This document shows, piece after piece, positions 15,286 to 23,277 of a DNA stretch of 29,066 nucleotides (positions within the stretch are counted from its first letter, which is position 1; each line of letters starts with the position of its first letter). The stretch is from an uncultured Eubacteriales bacterium (GTDB lineage: Bacteria > Bacillota > Clostridia > Oscillospirales > Oscillospiraceae): positions 1-29,066 of the forward strand of contig URXW01000023.1 of NCBI GenBank assembly GCA_900551995.1, in the 5' to 3' direction. The translations under genes were made by a program, and so were the position numbers. Below the pieces are notes generated by a model. That model had not been told where the DNA came from. It ran no database searches and was given only the letters and a program-made list of their open reading frames with translations.

Positions 15286-16484
15286 GCCGGGATGTCATCA
15301 TCATCGGCGGCGGAGCCAGCGGCATGATGGCGGCACTGACCGCCGCGGAGCACGGCCGCCGCGTCACGCTGCTGGAGCGGCAGAGCCGCGTGGGGCGCAA
15401 GCTGCTAGCCACCGGCAACGGGCGGTGCAACCTGACGAACCACAACGTCTCCCCCGCCCGCTATCACGGCGGCGACGGCTTCTGCGCCTACGCGCTGAAC
15501 GCCTTCGACGTAGGGAGCACCCTGCAATACTTCGCCTCCCTCGGTCTGCTGACCGTCGCCGAGGACAGCGGCCGCGTCTATCCCATGAGCAATATGGCGG
15601 GCAGCGTGCTGGACGTGCTGCGCTACGCGCTGGAGCAGCCCACCATCGAGGTCGTCACCGGGCAGACGGTCACTGCCGTGAAGAAAACCGCCAACGGCTT
15701 CACCGTGCGGACGGAGACGGACGCCTTCACCGCCGGAAAGCTCATTCTGGCAGCCGGCGGCTGCGCCGGCAGCAAGGTGGGCGGCGTCATGGACGGCTAT
15801 CAGCTGGCAAAGAGCCTGGGGCACCACCGTACACCGCTGTACCCCTCCCTCGTCCAGCTGAAAACCGACCCCACCTACCCCCGTGCGCTGAAGGGCATCA
15901 AGGCGGAGTGCGGCATCACCGTCCGCCGGGGTGGACAGACCGTGGCGGAAAACCGCGGCGAGGTGCTGTTCACCGAGTACGGCGTCAGCGGTCCCGCCAT
16001 CTTCGACCTCTCCCGCGCCGTGTCCACCGGCGGCGAGGGACTGAGCTGCGTGCTGAACTTCTTCCCCGACTGGGAGCTTGAGGAGGTGCTGCACTGGCTG
16101 CACCGGCGGCGGCAGACCATGGCAGCCCACGAAGCCTCCACCCTGCTGGTAGGCTCCTGCCACACCCGGCTGGGGCAGATGCTCTGCAAGGCAGCCGGCT
16201 TCACCAACCAGCCCGCCGCCTCCCTCACCGACGATGACCTGCGCCGTATCGCCGCGCAGGCGACGGCGTTCGCCCTGCCCATCACCGGCACCTGCGGCTT
16301 CGATCAGGCGCAGGTAACGGCGGGCGGCTTGCAAACCGGCGAGTTCGACCCCCAAACCATGCAGAGCCGCTTGGTGCCGGGGCTGTACGCCTGCGGCGAG
16401 GTGCTGGACGTGGACGGCGACTGCGGCGGCTACAATTTGCAATGGGCGTGGTCGTCGGGGCGACTGGCAGGTATGCTCCTCTGA
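15282..16484 (+). CDS. HI0933/YhiN-type FAD-dependent flavoprotein
   Basis: 400 residues. The FAD dinucleotide motif lies at the very start (DVIIIGGGASGMMAAL), followed by RKLLATGNGRCNLTN, the internal LILAAGGCAGSKVGG, YGVSGPAIFDLS and the C-terminal CGEVLDVDGDCGGYN. These are signatures of the HI0933 (YhiN-like) aminoacetone oxidase family, whose physiological reaction is uncertain. The ATG lies within the ruvX stop, so the two are translationally coupled. The long upstream open frame is antisense/alternate-frame overlap with ruvX and was not used. Confidence 0.92.
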   Translation: MSRDVIIIGGGASGMMAALTAAEHGRRVTLLERQSRVGRKLLATGNGRCNLTNHNVSPARYHGGDGFCAYALNAFDVGSTLQYFASLGLLTVAEDSGRVYPMSNMAGSVLDVLRYALEQPTIEVVTGQTVTAVKKTANGFTVRTETDAFTAGKLILAAGGCAGSKVGGVMDGYQLAKSLGHHRTPLYPSLVQLKTDPTYPRALKGIKAECGITVRRGGQTVAENRGEVLFTEYGVSGPAIFDLSRAVSTGGEGLSCVLNFFPDWELEEVLHWLHRRRQTMAAHEASTLLVGSCHTRLGQMLCKAAGFTNQPAASLTDDDLRRIAAQATAFALPITGTCGFDQAQVTAGGLQTGEFDPQTMQSRLVPGLYACGEVLDVDGDCGGYNLQWAWSSGRLAGMLL

Positions 16485-16510
16485 TGAGTTTACAATAATT
16501 TTTATTATGA

Positions 16511-16550
16511 CAACCGCGCAGAGGGCTGACGCCCTCTGCGCGGTTGTTTT
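16511..16550 (+). terminator. terminator after ruvX-flavoprotein pair
   Basis: A perfect 16-bp stem (16511-16526 with 16531-16546), TGAC loop, TTTT tail, 26 nt past the stop. Confidence 0.92.
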
Positions 16551-16597
16551 CTTACCTGAATTTTACCGTCTTAAAAAACTCTTAATCTTCCGCCCGC

Positions 16598-16626
16598 TTG
16601 TTTCTTAAAGGGCGGTTCTTTACCAT
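16598..16626 (+). promoter_or_regulatory. possible glycosyltransferase gene promoter
   Basis: TTGTTT (16598-16603), 17 nt, TACCAT (16621-16626). The spacer overlaps a CCGCCC/GGGCGG inverted repeat (about 16590-16616). Weak match. Confidence 0.35.
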
Positions 16627-16659
16627 AGAGAGCAGAAAGGGAAGAAAGGAAGTGCCTCT

Positions 16660-17916
16660 ATGGAACTCACGCTACGCACCGTCAACGCGGTGATCTCCGC
16701 CCTGTTTTTCATCTGCTACACCTACCAATTTTTCTACATACCGCTGGTGCTGCTGAAAAAGCGGCAGCCCCAGCCCTCCCCTGCCGCTGCCCACCGCTAC
16801 GCGGTGCTCATCGCCGCCCGGAACGAGGAAAACGTCATCGCCGGGCTGCTGGACTCCCTCAAGGCGCAGACGTATGATATGTCGCTGGTCACGGTGTTCG
16901 TGGCGGCGGACAACTGTACCGACAGCACCGCCGCCATCGCCCGCAGCCACGGCGCGGTGGTATACGAGCGGTTCAACCACCTCAACGTGGGCAAGGGCTA
17001 CGCGCTGGATTTCCTCCTGCAGCACGTGGGAGCCGACTATCCGGAGGGCTTCGACGGCTACTTCGTGTTCGACGCGGACAACCTCCTCGCCCCGGACTAC
17101 ATCGAGCGGATGAACGAGACGTTCTCCGCCGGGAACGAGATCGTCACCAGCTACCGCAACAGCAAGAATTTCGGCGACAACTGGATCAGCGCGGGCTACG
17201 CCCTGTGGTTCCTGCGGGAGAGCCGCTATCTCAACTGTGCCCGCAATCTTCTGGGAGCCAGCGGAGCCGTGGGCGGCACGGGCTTCCTGTTCTCCCGCCG
17301 TGTGCTGGAGGAGAGCGGCGGCTGGCACTTCTTCCTGCTGACGGAGGACATCGAGTTCTCCGTGTACCACATCCTGCGGGGCGAGAAGATCGTCATCTGC
17401 GAGAACGCGGTGCTCTATGACGAGCAGCCCACCGACTTCCGCCAGTCCGTGCGCCAGCGGCTGCGCTGGGCAAAGGGCTACGTGCAGGTGTTCCAGCGGT
17501 ACGGCGGCGCGCTGCTCAAGGGCACCGCCAAGGGCAGCTGGAGCTGCTTCGATATGTCCATGTCCATCCTGCCGGCGTTTATTCTGACCGCGCTGTGCCT
17601 GCTGGCGAATCTGACGCTGACGGTGCTGGGTCTGCTGCAAGGGGACGGCGCGTGGTTCGCCGCGTCCTCGCTGCTGGAGTGCATGGGCAGCATCCTCGCC
17701 ACGCTGCTGGTGCTGGGCGGCATCACCACCGCCTCCGAGTGGCGGCGCATCCACGCCCCGGCGTGGAAAAAGCTGGCGTACACCCTGACGTTCCCCCTGT
17801 TCATGCTGACGTACCTCCCCATCTCCATGGCGGCCCTGTTTATGAAGGTGGAGTGGAAGCCCATCCGCCACGGGGTAAAGCTGACCTCCCTGCCCTCCCC
17901 CGCCGTAAAGAATTGA
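16660..17916 (+). CDS. membrane-bound family 2 glycosyltransferase
   Basis: 418 residues. An N-terminal membrane segment (about 9-31) leads to a GT-A domain with IAARNEENVIAGLLDSL, VAADNCTDST, the DxD-type FVFDADN, TEDIEF and the acceptor-side QRLRWAKG (QxxRW-like). Three or four membrane segments follow after about residue 285. The layout is that of processive or lipid-linked GT2 enzymes of the BcsA/poly-GlcNAc type, working at the inner face of the membrane on a nucleotide sugar. The sugar cannot be told. AAAGGA lies 9 nt upstream. A two-component system follows 60 nt later from its own promoter. Confidence 0.88.
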   Translation: MELTLRTVNAVISALFFICYTYQFFYIPLVLLKKRQPQPSPAAAHRYAVLIAARNEENVIAGLLDSLKAQTYDMSLVTVFVAADNCTDSTAAIARSHGAVVYERFNHLNVGKGYALDFLLQHVGADYPEGFDGYFVFDADNLLAPDYIERMNETFSAGNEIVTSYRNSKNFGDNWISAGYALWFLRESRYLNCARNLLGASGAVGGTGFLFSRRVLEESGGWHFFLLTEDIEFSVYHILRGEKIVICENAVLYDEQPTDFRQSVRQRLRWAKGYVQVFQRYGGALLKGTAKGSWSCFDMSMSILPAFILTALCLLANLTLTVLGLLQGDGAWFAASSLLECMGSILATLLVLGGITTASEWRRIHAPAWKKLAYTLTFPLFMLTYLPISMAALFMKVEWKPIRHGVKLTSLPSPAVKN

Positions 17917-17918
17917 AC

Positions 17919-17947
17919 TTGTGTTCCCGGCGATATGGGGGTATGAT
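17919..17947 (+). promoter_or_regulatory. promoter of the two-component system genes
   Basis: TTGTGT (17919-17924), 17-nt spacer, TATGAT (17942-17947). An AGGAGG ribosome site follows before ATG 17977. Confidence 0.65.
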
Positions 17948-17976
17948 AGAGAAAACTGCCCACAGGAGGTTCCGCC

Positions 17977-18672
17977 ATGTACACCATCTTAGTCGTTGAC
18001 GACGAAAAGGACATTGTCTCCGCACTGGAGATCTACCTGCGCTCGGAGGGCTACCGGGTGCTGCACGCCTACAACGGCAAGGACGCCATCGCCATCGCGT
18101 CGCGGGAGGATGTACACCTGATCCTCATGGACATTATGATGCCCGTCATGGACGGGCTGACCGCCATGGCGCAGCTGCGCCAGACCAGCAACGTTCCGGT
18201 GATCCTGCTGACCGCCAAGGGCGAGGACACCGACAAGGTGCTGGGGCTGAACGTGGGCGCGGACGACTATATCACCAAGCCCTTCAACCCCATCGAGATG
18301 CTGGCGCGTGTGCGCTCCCAGCTGCGGCGGTATCTGCAGCTGGGCGGCGGGCAGGTTCAGCCCAGCACGCTGGTCATCGGCGGCATACAGCTGGACGACA
18401 ACGCCAAAACCGTCACCGTGGACGGCGACCCCGTGTCGCTGACGCCGAAGGAATACGACATCCTGCGCTTCCTTATGCAGAACGCCGGCACGGTGTTCTC
18501 CCCCAGCGAGATCTACCGCCGGGTGTGGGAGGACGTGCCGCTGAACGCGGCGGGAGCCATCGCCGTGCACATCCGCCACCTGCGGGAAAAGCTGGAGATC
18601 AACCCCTCGGAACCGCGCTATATCAAGGTGGTCTGGGGCAAGGGCTATAAAATGGAGGGCAACGTCACATGA
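17977..18672 (+). CDS. OmpR/PhoB-family response regulator
   Basis: 231 residues. The receiver domain has the acidic pair D8/D9, phospho-acceptor D52 (ILMDIMMPVMDG), a Thr in ILLTAKG and Lys in DYITKPFNP. A C-terminal winged helix (about 135-229) includes LTPKEYDILRFLM and AVHIRHLREKLE. It overlaps the kinase start by ATGA. The target genes are unknown. Confidence 0.95.
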   Translation: MYTILVVDDEKDIVSALEIYLRSEGYRVLHAYNGKDAIAIASREDVHLILMDIMMPVMDGLTAMAQLRQTSNVPVILLTAKGEDTDKVLGLNVGADDYITKPFNPIEMLARVRSQLRRYLQLGGGQVQPSTLVIGGIQLDDNAKTVTVDGDPVSLTPKEYDILRFLMQNAGTVFSPSEIYRRVWEDVPLNAAGAIAVHIRHLREKLEINPSEPRYIKVVWGKGYKMEGNVT

Positions 18673-20594
18673 AACGGTTTCTGGACAGGACATGGGCGAA
18701 ATGCGCCGCCTTTTTCCTGACACTGCTATTCGGTGCGCTGACCGTTCTGGGCGGTGCCGGCGTGGTCGTTCTCGCCAACTACAACGTATTTCTGGACGGC
18801 GGGGAGTACCTCCGCCAGACGCTCTATGAGGATCAGTGCCGCAATGCCATTTACAACGCGGACAACTTCCTCCGCACAAAGCTGGCAAACATCGGGCTGC
18901 TGGCAAACGACGGCACCTATGATTACAGCATCATCGGCAGCGAGAGCATCTCCGAGGAGGAGCAGCGGCTGGTGGTGGAGGATCTGCCCCGCGCCTTTGC
19001 CGAGGAGTTTTCCCGGGACAACTGCGACTGCCACCTGTCCGTCCGTGACGGCGAGTCGGACAAGGTCGCCTTCGAGAACTTCGCTCTGGCGGACGGCGAC
19101 ACGCCCCTGTGCTCCACGCAGGAGCTGTTTGTCTACACCTTAGCGGACGGGCAAACCGCCATCATCACCATCTCCGCCGATCTTCTGCACGCGCAGGACG
19201 CGGCCAGCTACTCCTACCTGCGGCTCACGTGGCTGCTGGAGCACACCGCGCTGACGGTGCTCCTGACGGTGTTCTTCGCGCTGCTGACGCTGCTGTGCTT
19301 CTGCTTCTCTCTGGCGTCCGCCGGACACTGGCAGGGTCACGAGGGCATCCACCTGACGTGGCTGGACAGGATCCCCGCCGACGTGTGGATCATCGCGCTG
19401 TTTACCGTGTTCCTTCTGGGCTGGGACGTCTTTTATTGGAACTTAGGGCTCGACGTTTTCTGTGCAGTGCTGATACCTCTCGTTTTGCTGTTCCTGTGCG
19501 CCTTTACCGCCCAGTGCAAGGCCGGGACGGTGATCCGCCGTTCGCTGACGGCACGGCTCCTGCGCTTCCTTTGGCGCATCCTGCGGCACATGACGGTGCG
19601 GCTGCCGCTGGTGTGGAAAACGGCACTGGCGACGCTGGGGCTGACGGTGCTGGAATTTATCCTGTATGTAAGCCCCAGCCGTGACCCGCTGTTTCTGGTG
19701 GTCAAGCTGGTGGAGCTGCTGGCGGTGCTGTATATCGCCGTAAGCCTGCGGACACTGCAAAGGGGCGGCGAAAAGCTGGCGCGCGGCGACTTCTCTGAGC
19801 CTATCGACACCCGGTTCCTTCTGTGGGACTTCAAGCGGTACGGGCAGGAGCTGAACGACGTGCAGGGCGGCTTGGAGCAGGCACTGCAAGAGCAGATGAA
19901 GTCCGAGCGGCTGAAAACGGAGCTGATCACCAACGTCTCCCACGACATCAAAACGCCCCTGACCTCCATCGTCAACTACGTGGATCTGCTGCAAAAGGAG
20001 GACATCTCCTCCCCCGCCGCGCGGGAGTATATCGCCGTGCTGGATCGCCAGAGCAAGCGTCTGAAAAAGCTGACGGAGGATCTGGTGGAGGCGTCCAAGG
20101 CGTCCTCCGGCACGCTGACCGTGGAGCTCCAGCCCACAGACGTCAACGTGCTGCTGTCCCAGGTGGAGGGCGAGTATCAGGAGCGGCTGGCGTCCTGCCA
20201 TCTGACGCTGGTGGTGCAGCCGCCGCAGCCGGGCACCACCATCCGCGCCGACAGCCGCCTGCTGAGCCGCGTCATGGACAATCTGGTGTCCAACGTGTGC
20301 AAATACGCCCTGCCCGGAACCCGTGTCTACGTGGCGGGCAGCGTGCAAAACGGCAGCGTGACCATCAGCTTCAAGAACGTGTCACGGGACGAGCTGAACA
20401 TCTCCCCCGACGAGCTGATGGAGCGGTTTGTCCGTGGCGACGCCTCCCGCCACACGGAGGGCAGCGGGCTGGGTCTTTCCATCGCCCGCAGCCTCGTGCA
20501 GCTGCAAGGCGGCACGTTCGCGCTGTCCATCGACGCCGACCTGTTCCGTGCGGACATTACGTTCCCGCTGCTGCCGGACGGCGAAGCAAAATAA
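18669..20594 (+). CDS. membrane sensor histidine kinase
   Basis: 641 residues. One membrane segment lies near the N-terminus (about 12-34), then an extracytoplasmic domain to about 185, then a block of further hydrophobic segments (about 190-350). The HisKA domain has H425 in NVSHDIKTPLTSIVNY. The ATPase domain has an N-box region NLVSNVCKYA and G-box GSGLGLSIARSL. The N-box has Cys-Lys-Tyr where Ala-Lys-Tyr/Phe is common. Together with the upstream regulator it resembles VncS-type Clostridia systems. Signal unknown. Confidence 0.93.
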   Translation: MKRFLDRTWAKCAAFFLTLLFGALTVLGGAGVVVLANYNVFLDGGEYLRQTLYEDQCRNAIYNADNFLRTKLANIGLLANDGTYDYSIIGSESISEEEQRLVVEDLPRAFAEEFSRDNCDCHLSVRDGESDKVAFENFALADGDTPLCSTQELFVYTLADGQTAIITISADLLHAQDAASYSYLRLTWLLEHTALTVLLTVFFALLTLLCFCFSLASAGHWQGHEGIHLTWLDRIPADVWIIALFTVFLLGWDVFYWNLGLDVFCAVLIPLVLLFLCAFTAQCKAGTVIRRSLTARLLRFLWRILRHMTVRLPLVWKTALATLGLTVLEFILYVSPSRDPLFLVVKLVELLAVLYIAVSLRTLQRGGEKLARGDFSEPIDTRFLLWDFKRYGQELNDVQGGLEQALQEQMKSERLKTELITNVSHDIKTPLTSIVNYVDLLQKEDISSPAAREYIAVLDRQSKRLKKLTEDLVEASKASSGTLTVELQPTDVNVLLSQVEGEYQERLASCHLTLVVQPPQPGTTIRADSRLLSRVMDNLVSNVCKYALPGTRVYVAGSVQNGSVTISFKNVSRDELNISPDELMERFVRGDASRHTEGSGLGLSIARSLVQLQGGTFALSIDADLFRADITFPLLPDGEAK

Positions 20595-20696
20595 GCTCCC
20601 CCGTTTGCCTCTGTGTCCCCACCGGCTCCAAGCCCCTGTGTTTCCAAACGAATCAGAGGGCGCAGAAGCGCAAAGCGCGCCTGGAGGTTACGCAAA

Positions 20697-20739
20697 ACAG
20701 GGTGCCGGCAGAAAATCTGCCTGCACCCTGTTGCTTTTT
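20697..20739 (+). terminator. terminator of the two-component operon
   Basis: Arms at 20697-20712 and 20716-20731 (one mismatch), AAA loop, then TGCTTTTTC. It lies about 100 nt after the kinase stop. Confidence 0.8.
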
Positions 20740-20893
20740 CCCGCAGAACATGGTAGGATAAGCGTTGTCTCCCCCACACCGCCCCGCACAAACCCCATCT
20801 GCACTGTCAATGCTCCATGCCGTTGCCCTGCAGGCGGCGTCCCCTGCACACACCGCCCCATATAGAGGTTCACCCCCCCACAAAACCAAATAT

Positions 20894-20945
20894 CCGGGTG
20901 TAGCGAAGCTGGTATCGCGCTTGATTTTGGGAGCGGGTCGCTCCC
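20894..20945 (+). pseudogene. degraded tRNA-Pro copy (5' half)
   Basis: It begins CCGGGTGTAGCG like the intact gene and keeps the D-arm and TTTTGGGAG region with several changes (GCGAAGCTGGTATCGC). It then runs into an unrelated GGGAGC/GCTCCC stem. No proper anticodon or T stem remains. Confidence 0.6.
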
Positions 20946-21021
20946 CCTTCAAGCCGGAAAATGCAATGTCCGCAATCCCTTGATACGCCTGCGATACAGG
21001 CACTTCCCCCGCAAGCCGAGA

Positions 21022-21059
21022 TGGTCAAAAAATCCGCCTGACCACATGTTTGACCACAT
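21022..21059. repeat. TGACCACA box cluster, left of tRNA-Pro
   Basis: TGGTCA (21022-21027) faces TGACCACAT at 21039-21047, and a second TGACCACAT lies at 21051-21059. The same box and its inverse occur right of the tRNA at 21302-21324. They look like integrase or excisionase arm sites, or ends of an element. Confidence 0.6.
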
Positions 21060-21086
21060 CTGGTGCAAAACTCAATAACCAAAAAT

Positions 21087-21125
21087 CCGGGATTAGCGCA
21101 GTTGGTAGCGCGCTTGCTTTGGGAG
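21087..21125 (+). pseudogene. truncated tRNA-Pro copy (5' half)
   Basis: About 36 of 39 positions match the intact gene from CCGGG through CTTTGGGAG. After the anticodon the sequence is unrelated. Its upstream context ACCAAAAAT resembles the ACCAAATAT before the first remnant. Confidence 0.75.
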
Positions 21126-21157
21126 AATACGCCCAGCCGGATAGAATAACTTAATAA

Positions 21158-21233
21158 CCGGGTGTAGCGCAGTTGGTAGCGCGCCTGCTTTGGGAGCAGG
21201 ATGCCGCAGGTTCGAATCCTGTCACTCGGACCA
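21158..21233 (+). tRNA. tRNA-Pro(UGG), CCA encoded
   Basis: 76 nt. Acceptor CCGGGTG pairs with CACTCGG (one G-U), U8-A9, D stem GCGC/GCGC, anticodon stem CCTGC/GCAGG with loop TTTGGGA (anticodon UGG), T stem GCAGG/CCTGT with TTCGAAT loop, discriminator A, and the CCA tail present in the DNA. A terminator hairpin follows at once. It marks the border between the GC-rich chromosome and the AT-richer island. Confidence 0.96.
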
Positions 21234-21240
21234 CCTTTCC

Positions 21241-21272
21241 CAGAAAAACCGCCTAAAAAGGCGGTTTTTCTG
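21241..21272 (+). terminator. tRNA-Pro terminator
   Basis: A 13-bp stem AGAAAAACCGCC type (21241-21253 with 21260-21272), loop TAAAAA, and a T run within the right arm, 8 nt past the tRNA. Confidence 0.85.
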
Positions 21273-21301
21273 CGTTAAAAGTTCGGTTTTTAGAGTACGC
21301 T

Positions 21302-21324
21302 TGACCACATTTTAACTGTGGTCA
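21302..21324. repeat. inverted TGACCACA/TGTGGTCA pair, right of tRNA-Pro
   Basis: TGACCACA (21302-21309), 7 nt, TGTGGTCA (21317-21324). It shares the box with 21039-21059. Probable protein-binding or attachment-related site. Confidence 0.6.
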
Positions 21325-21519
21325 GAGAGGCAAAATGGCGGCAATAACTGCGGTGCAGAAAAACTGTGAAAACCGTAAAATCCCTAACCCATCCCTAACT
21401 GGTGCAACACTGCATCTACCATCTCCTTTGTTGAAAAATTGCGATATATAGTGTAAAATAGATTTGGAATTAGATTTATGCAAATCAAACTCACACATAG
21501 ACAGAAGGGAGTGCTTACG

Positions 21520-22155
21520 ATGTCTATTATGTGCTGTATTTATGTTCCCGAAGGAATTGTCATGGCTGCCGACAGCAGACTTACCAGAACCAAAATGACA
21601 AATAGCATTGATATTCCTGCCAAGGATGGAGTCCCCGCCAAAACAGTAATATTTCAAACTACATATACTTCCAGTGACAATGCTCAAAAGGTTTTACTAA
21701 TTAAAAAGACTGGGACGGGTGTTTCTTTTTGCGGAGATGCAATGATTGACGGAGTTACCGTTGCAGATTTTGTCCGTAGGTTCGAGATTGAGAAAGTCTG
21801 CGAATCAGATACTACCGAAGATGTTGCTAATAAGCTCGTTGAATACTATTCAGGCGGCGGCACCCATTTCTTTGTGTGCGGGTACAATGATGATGTCCCT
21901 TATGTATATGATGTTTCCAATAAGTCTGTGAAACGTGCCAATATTGCGTCAAAGCCAGAAGAAGGTGCTCCCTCTAAAGATGCCGCCGACGATGGTACGC
22001 ATCCAGATACAGAGATTCCTGAAAACATAAAGAACGACCACAGTCAAGTCGAGAGTACTGCTCCTGAAGCGACCCCCATTGTAATTCCTGGAGCAATTTG
22101 GGCTGGTCAGAAGACTGCAATAACAAAAATCGTAAATGAAAAACCTATGCTTTAA
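21520..22155 (+). CDS. proteasome-like (Ntn-hydrolase) protein, probably 3'-truncated
   Basis: 211 residues from ATG 21520, chosen over 21478 because AAGGGAG lies 8 nt upstream. The start, MSIMCCIYVPEGIVMAADSR, aligns with the beta-subunit/HslV/Anbu pattern. After Met removal Ser is residue 1, the Asp of AAD is 17 and a Lys lies at 34, close to the T1-D17-K33 triad. A GDA segment (FCGDAMIDGVTVADF) follows. A low-complexity acidic linker leads to a tail GAIWAGQKTAITKI that stops abruptly as NEKPML. The last 207 nt are antisense to the ATPase frame, consistent with a deletion junction. AT-rich relative to the chromosome. Protease activity is inference. Confidence 0.6.
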   Translation: MSIMCCIYVPEGIVMAADSRLTRTKMTNSIDIPAKDGVPAKTVIFQTTYTSSDNAQKVLLIKKTGTGVSFCGDAMIDGVTVADFVRRFEIEKVCESDTTEDVANKLVEYYSGGGTHFFVCGYNDDVPYVYDVSNKSVKRANIASKPEEGAPSKDAADDGTHPDTEIPENIKNDHSQVESTAPEATPIVIPGAIWAGQKTAITKIVNEKPML

Positions 22156-23259
22156 ATCCTTCCTTGTAGTATCTGTGAAAATTGCATGGTTTGCATAGCG
22201 ATGTTTTACGCTATCAAACTCCCCTTTATGCTGCTGACAGAATTCCGCCCAAAGAGCAGCATCTTTTTGAATTACAGATGCAATGATTTCATAGGTCTGG
22301 GCAAAGTTGTTGTTGAGGTGGATATGTTTAAAACGCTCAGATACGCCTCGCCATCCATCGACTTTCTGTTTAGGCAAAGTATCAATATAATTGGCAATTT
22401 CTTTGTGAGAAATCAGCATCAAGTGGATTTGATGCTCGCCACTGCGATTGCACTTTTCAGCAAAATCCTGCAGCATTTTTGTATCGCTGACAGATGCCTC
22501 GGAGATATTCGCCTCCAAGAACTTGCTAAATTCGTCATAAACGACATAAATGCCTGTATATCCTTTTGAACGCAATCCTCGAACAGCGCTTTCGTACAGT
22601 TCTACAACATCAAACCCAAGAAACGGGCTGAATACGCTGCCAGCAGTCAGTGTAGGGTAAATTCGTTCAAATTTCTCATATGCGGTAATACTATAATCTT
22701 CGAGATCCTCGATGAATTTCCCGATGGGTTCATCAATTGCTTTTTGCAACTGCACATAGGTATCCGGAAAATCAGTTTTCCATCGCTGAATCACTGCAAC
22801 TGCAGCCTTGTAGTTGGTTTCTGGCATAATACCCAGCAGTTCATTTTCGGCCAATGTTCTCTGAAGTGCCAGAAGAAAAGCCTGTGGAAGACTGGTGTTG
22901 CTGCCATTAATAATTACCGGAAGAAGTTTTTGGTCACTTTCATAATAACTCAACACACACTGATGGAGGCGCTTGTTACTCTCCAGCTTGGGAAGCAGCT
23001 TTTCAAACAAGGATATATCCTTTTTCATCAGCATGGAAAGAATCATCAGGATAATATGCGATTTTCCCTTGCCGTAGGCACCAATTAAAACCCGAGCTCT
23101 TTCAGTAGAGGTAATCCGGGTACTCAAAAGAATATCCTCGAGAAGAGTAAGCGCCGATTGAGTCGGTATGAAGTTTTTGAGTTTATCATCATTGTTCAGG
23201 TCATATCCAATATTCACAGAATATTGAAAACCCGAAGCAACAGAAATCATGTTACTCAT
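21949..23259 (-). pseudogene. 3'-truncated P-loop ATPase of a DUF4007/DndC-like operon
   Basis: 436 codons, of which about the first 370 look genuine. Walker A is at 60-67 (GAYGKGKS) and Walker B about 235-240 (IYVVYDEFSKFLE), preceded by a FIPTQSALTLLEDILL segment typical of large defence-associated ATPases that usually exceed 1000 residues. The last 65 or so residues are antisense of the proteasome-like gene and carry no plausible fold, so most of the protein is missing. The start at 23259 has AGGAG upstream and is 18 nt after the DUF4007 gene. It resembles the N-terminal part of BrxC/PglY-like or Dnd-associated ATPases, but I cannot name the family precisely. Confidence 0.65.
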
Positions 23260-23277
23260 TTCCGTTTTCTCCTAATC

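Larger units (their letters stand above)
20740..21157. other. gene-free spacer before tRNA-Pro with tRNA-like remnants
   Basis: No protein gene is supported. The stretch is C-rich up to about 20890. It then holds two degraded tRNA-Pro-like sequences and TGACCACA boxes (separate entries). Confidence 0.7.

Noticed and set aside
21322..21687. 121-codon minus-strand frame
   Set aside because: Overlaps the proteasome-like gene and its leader, no ribosome site, no recognisable motif.
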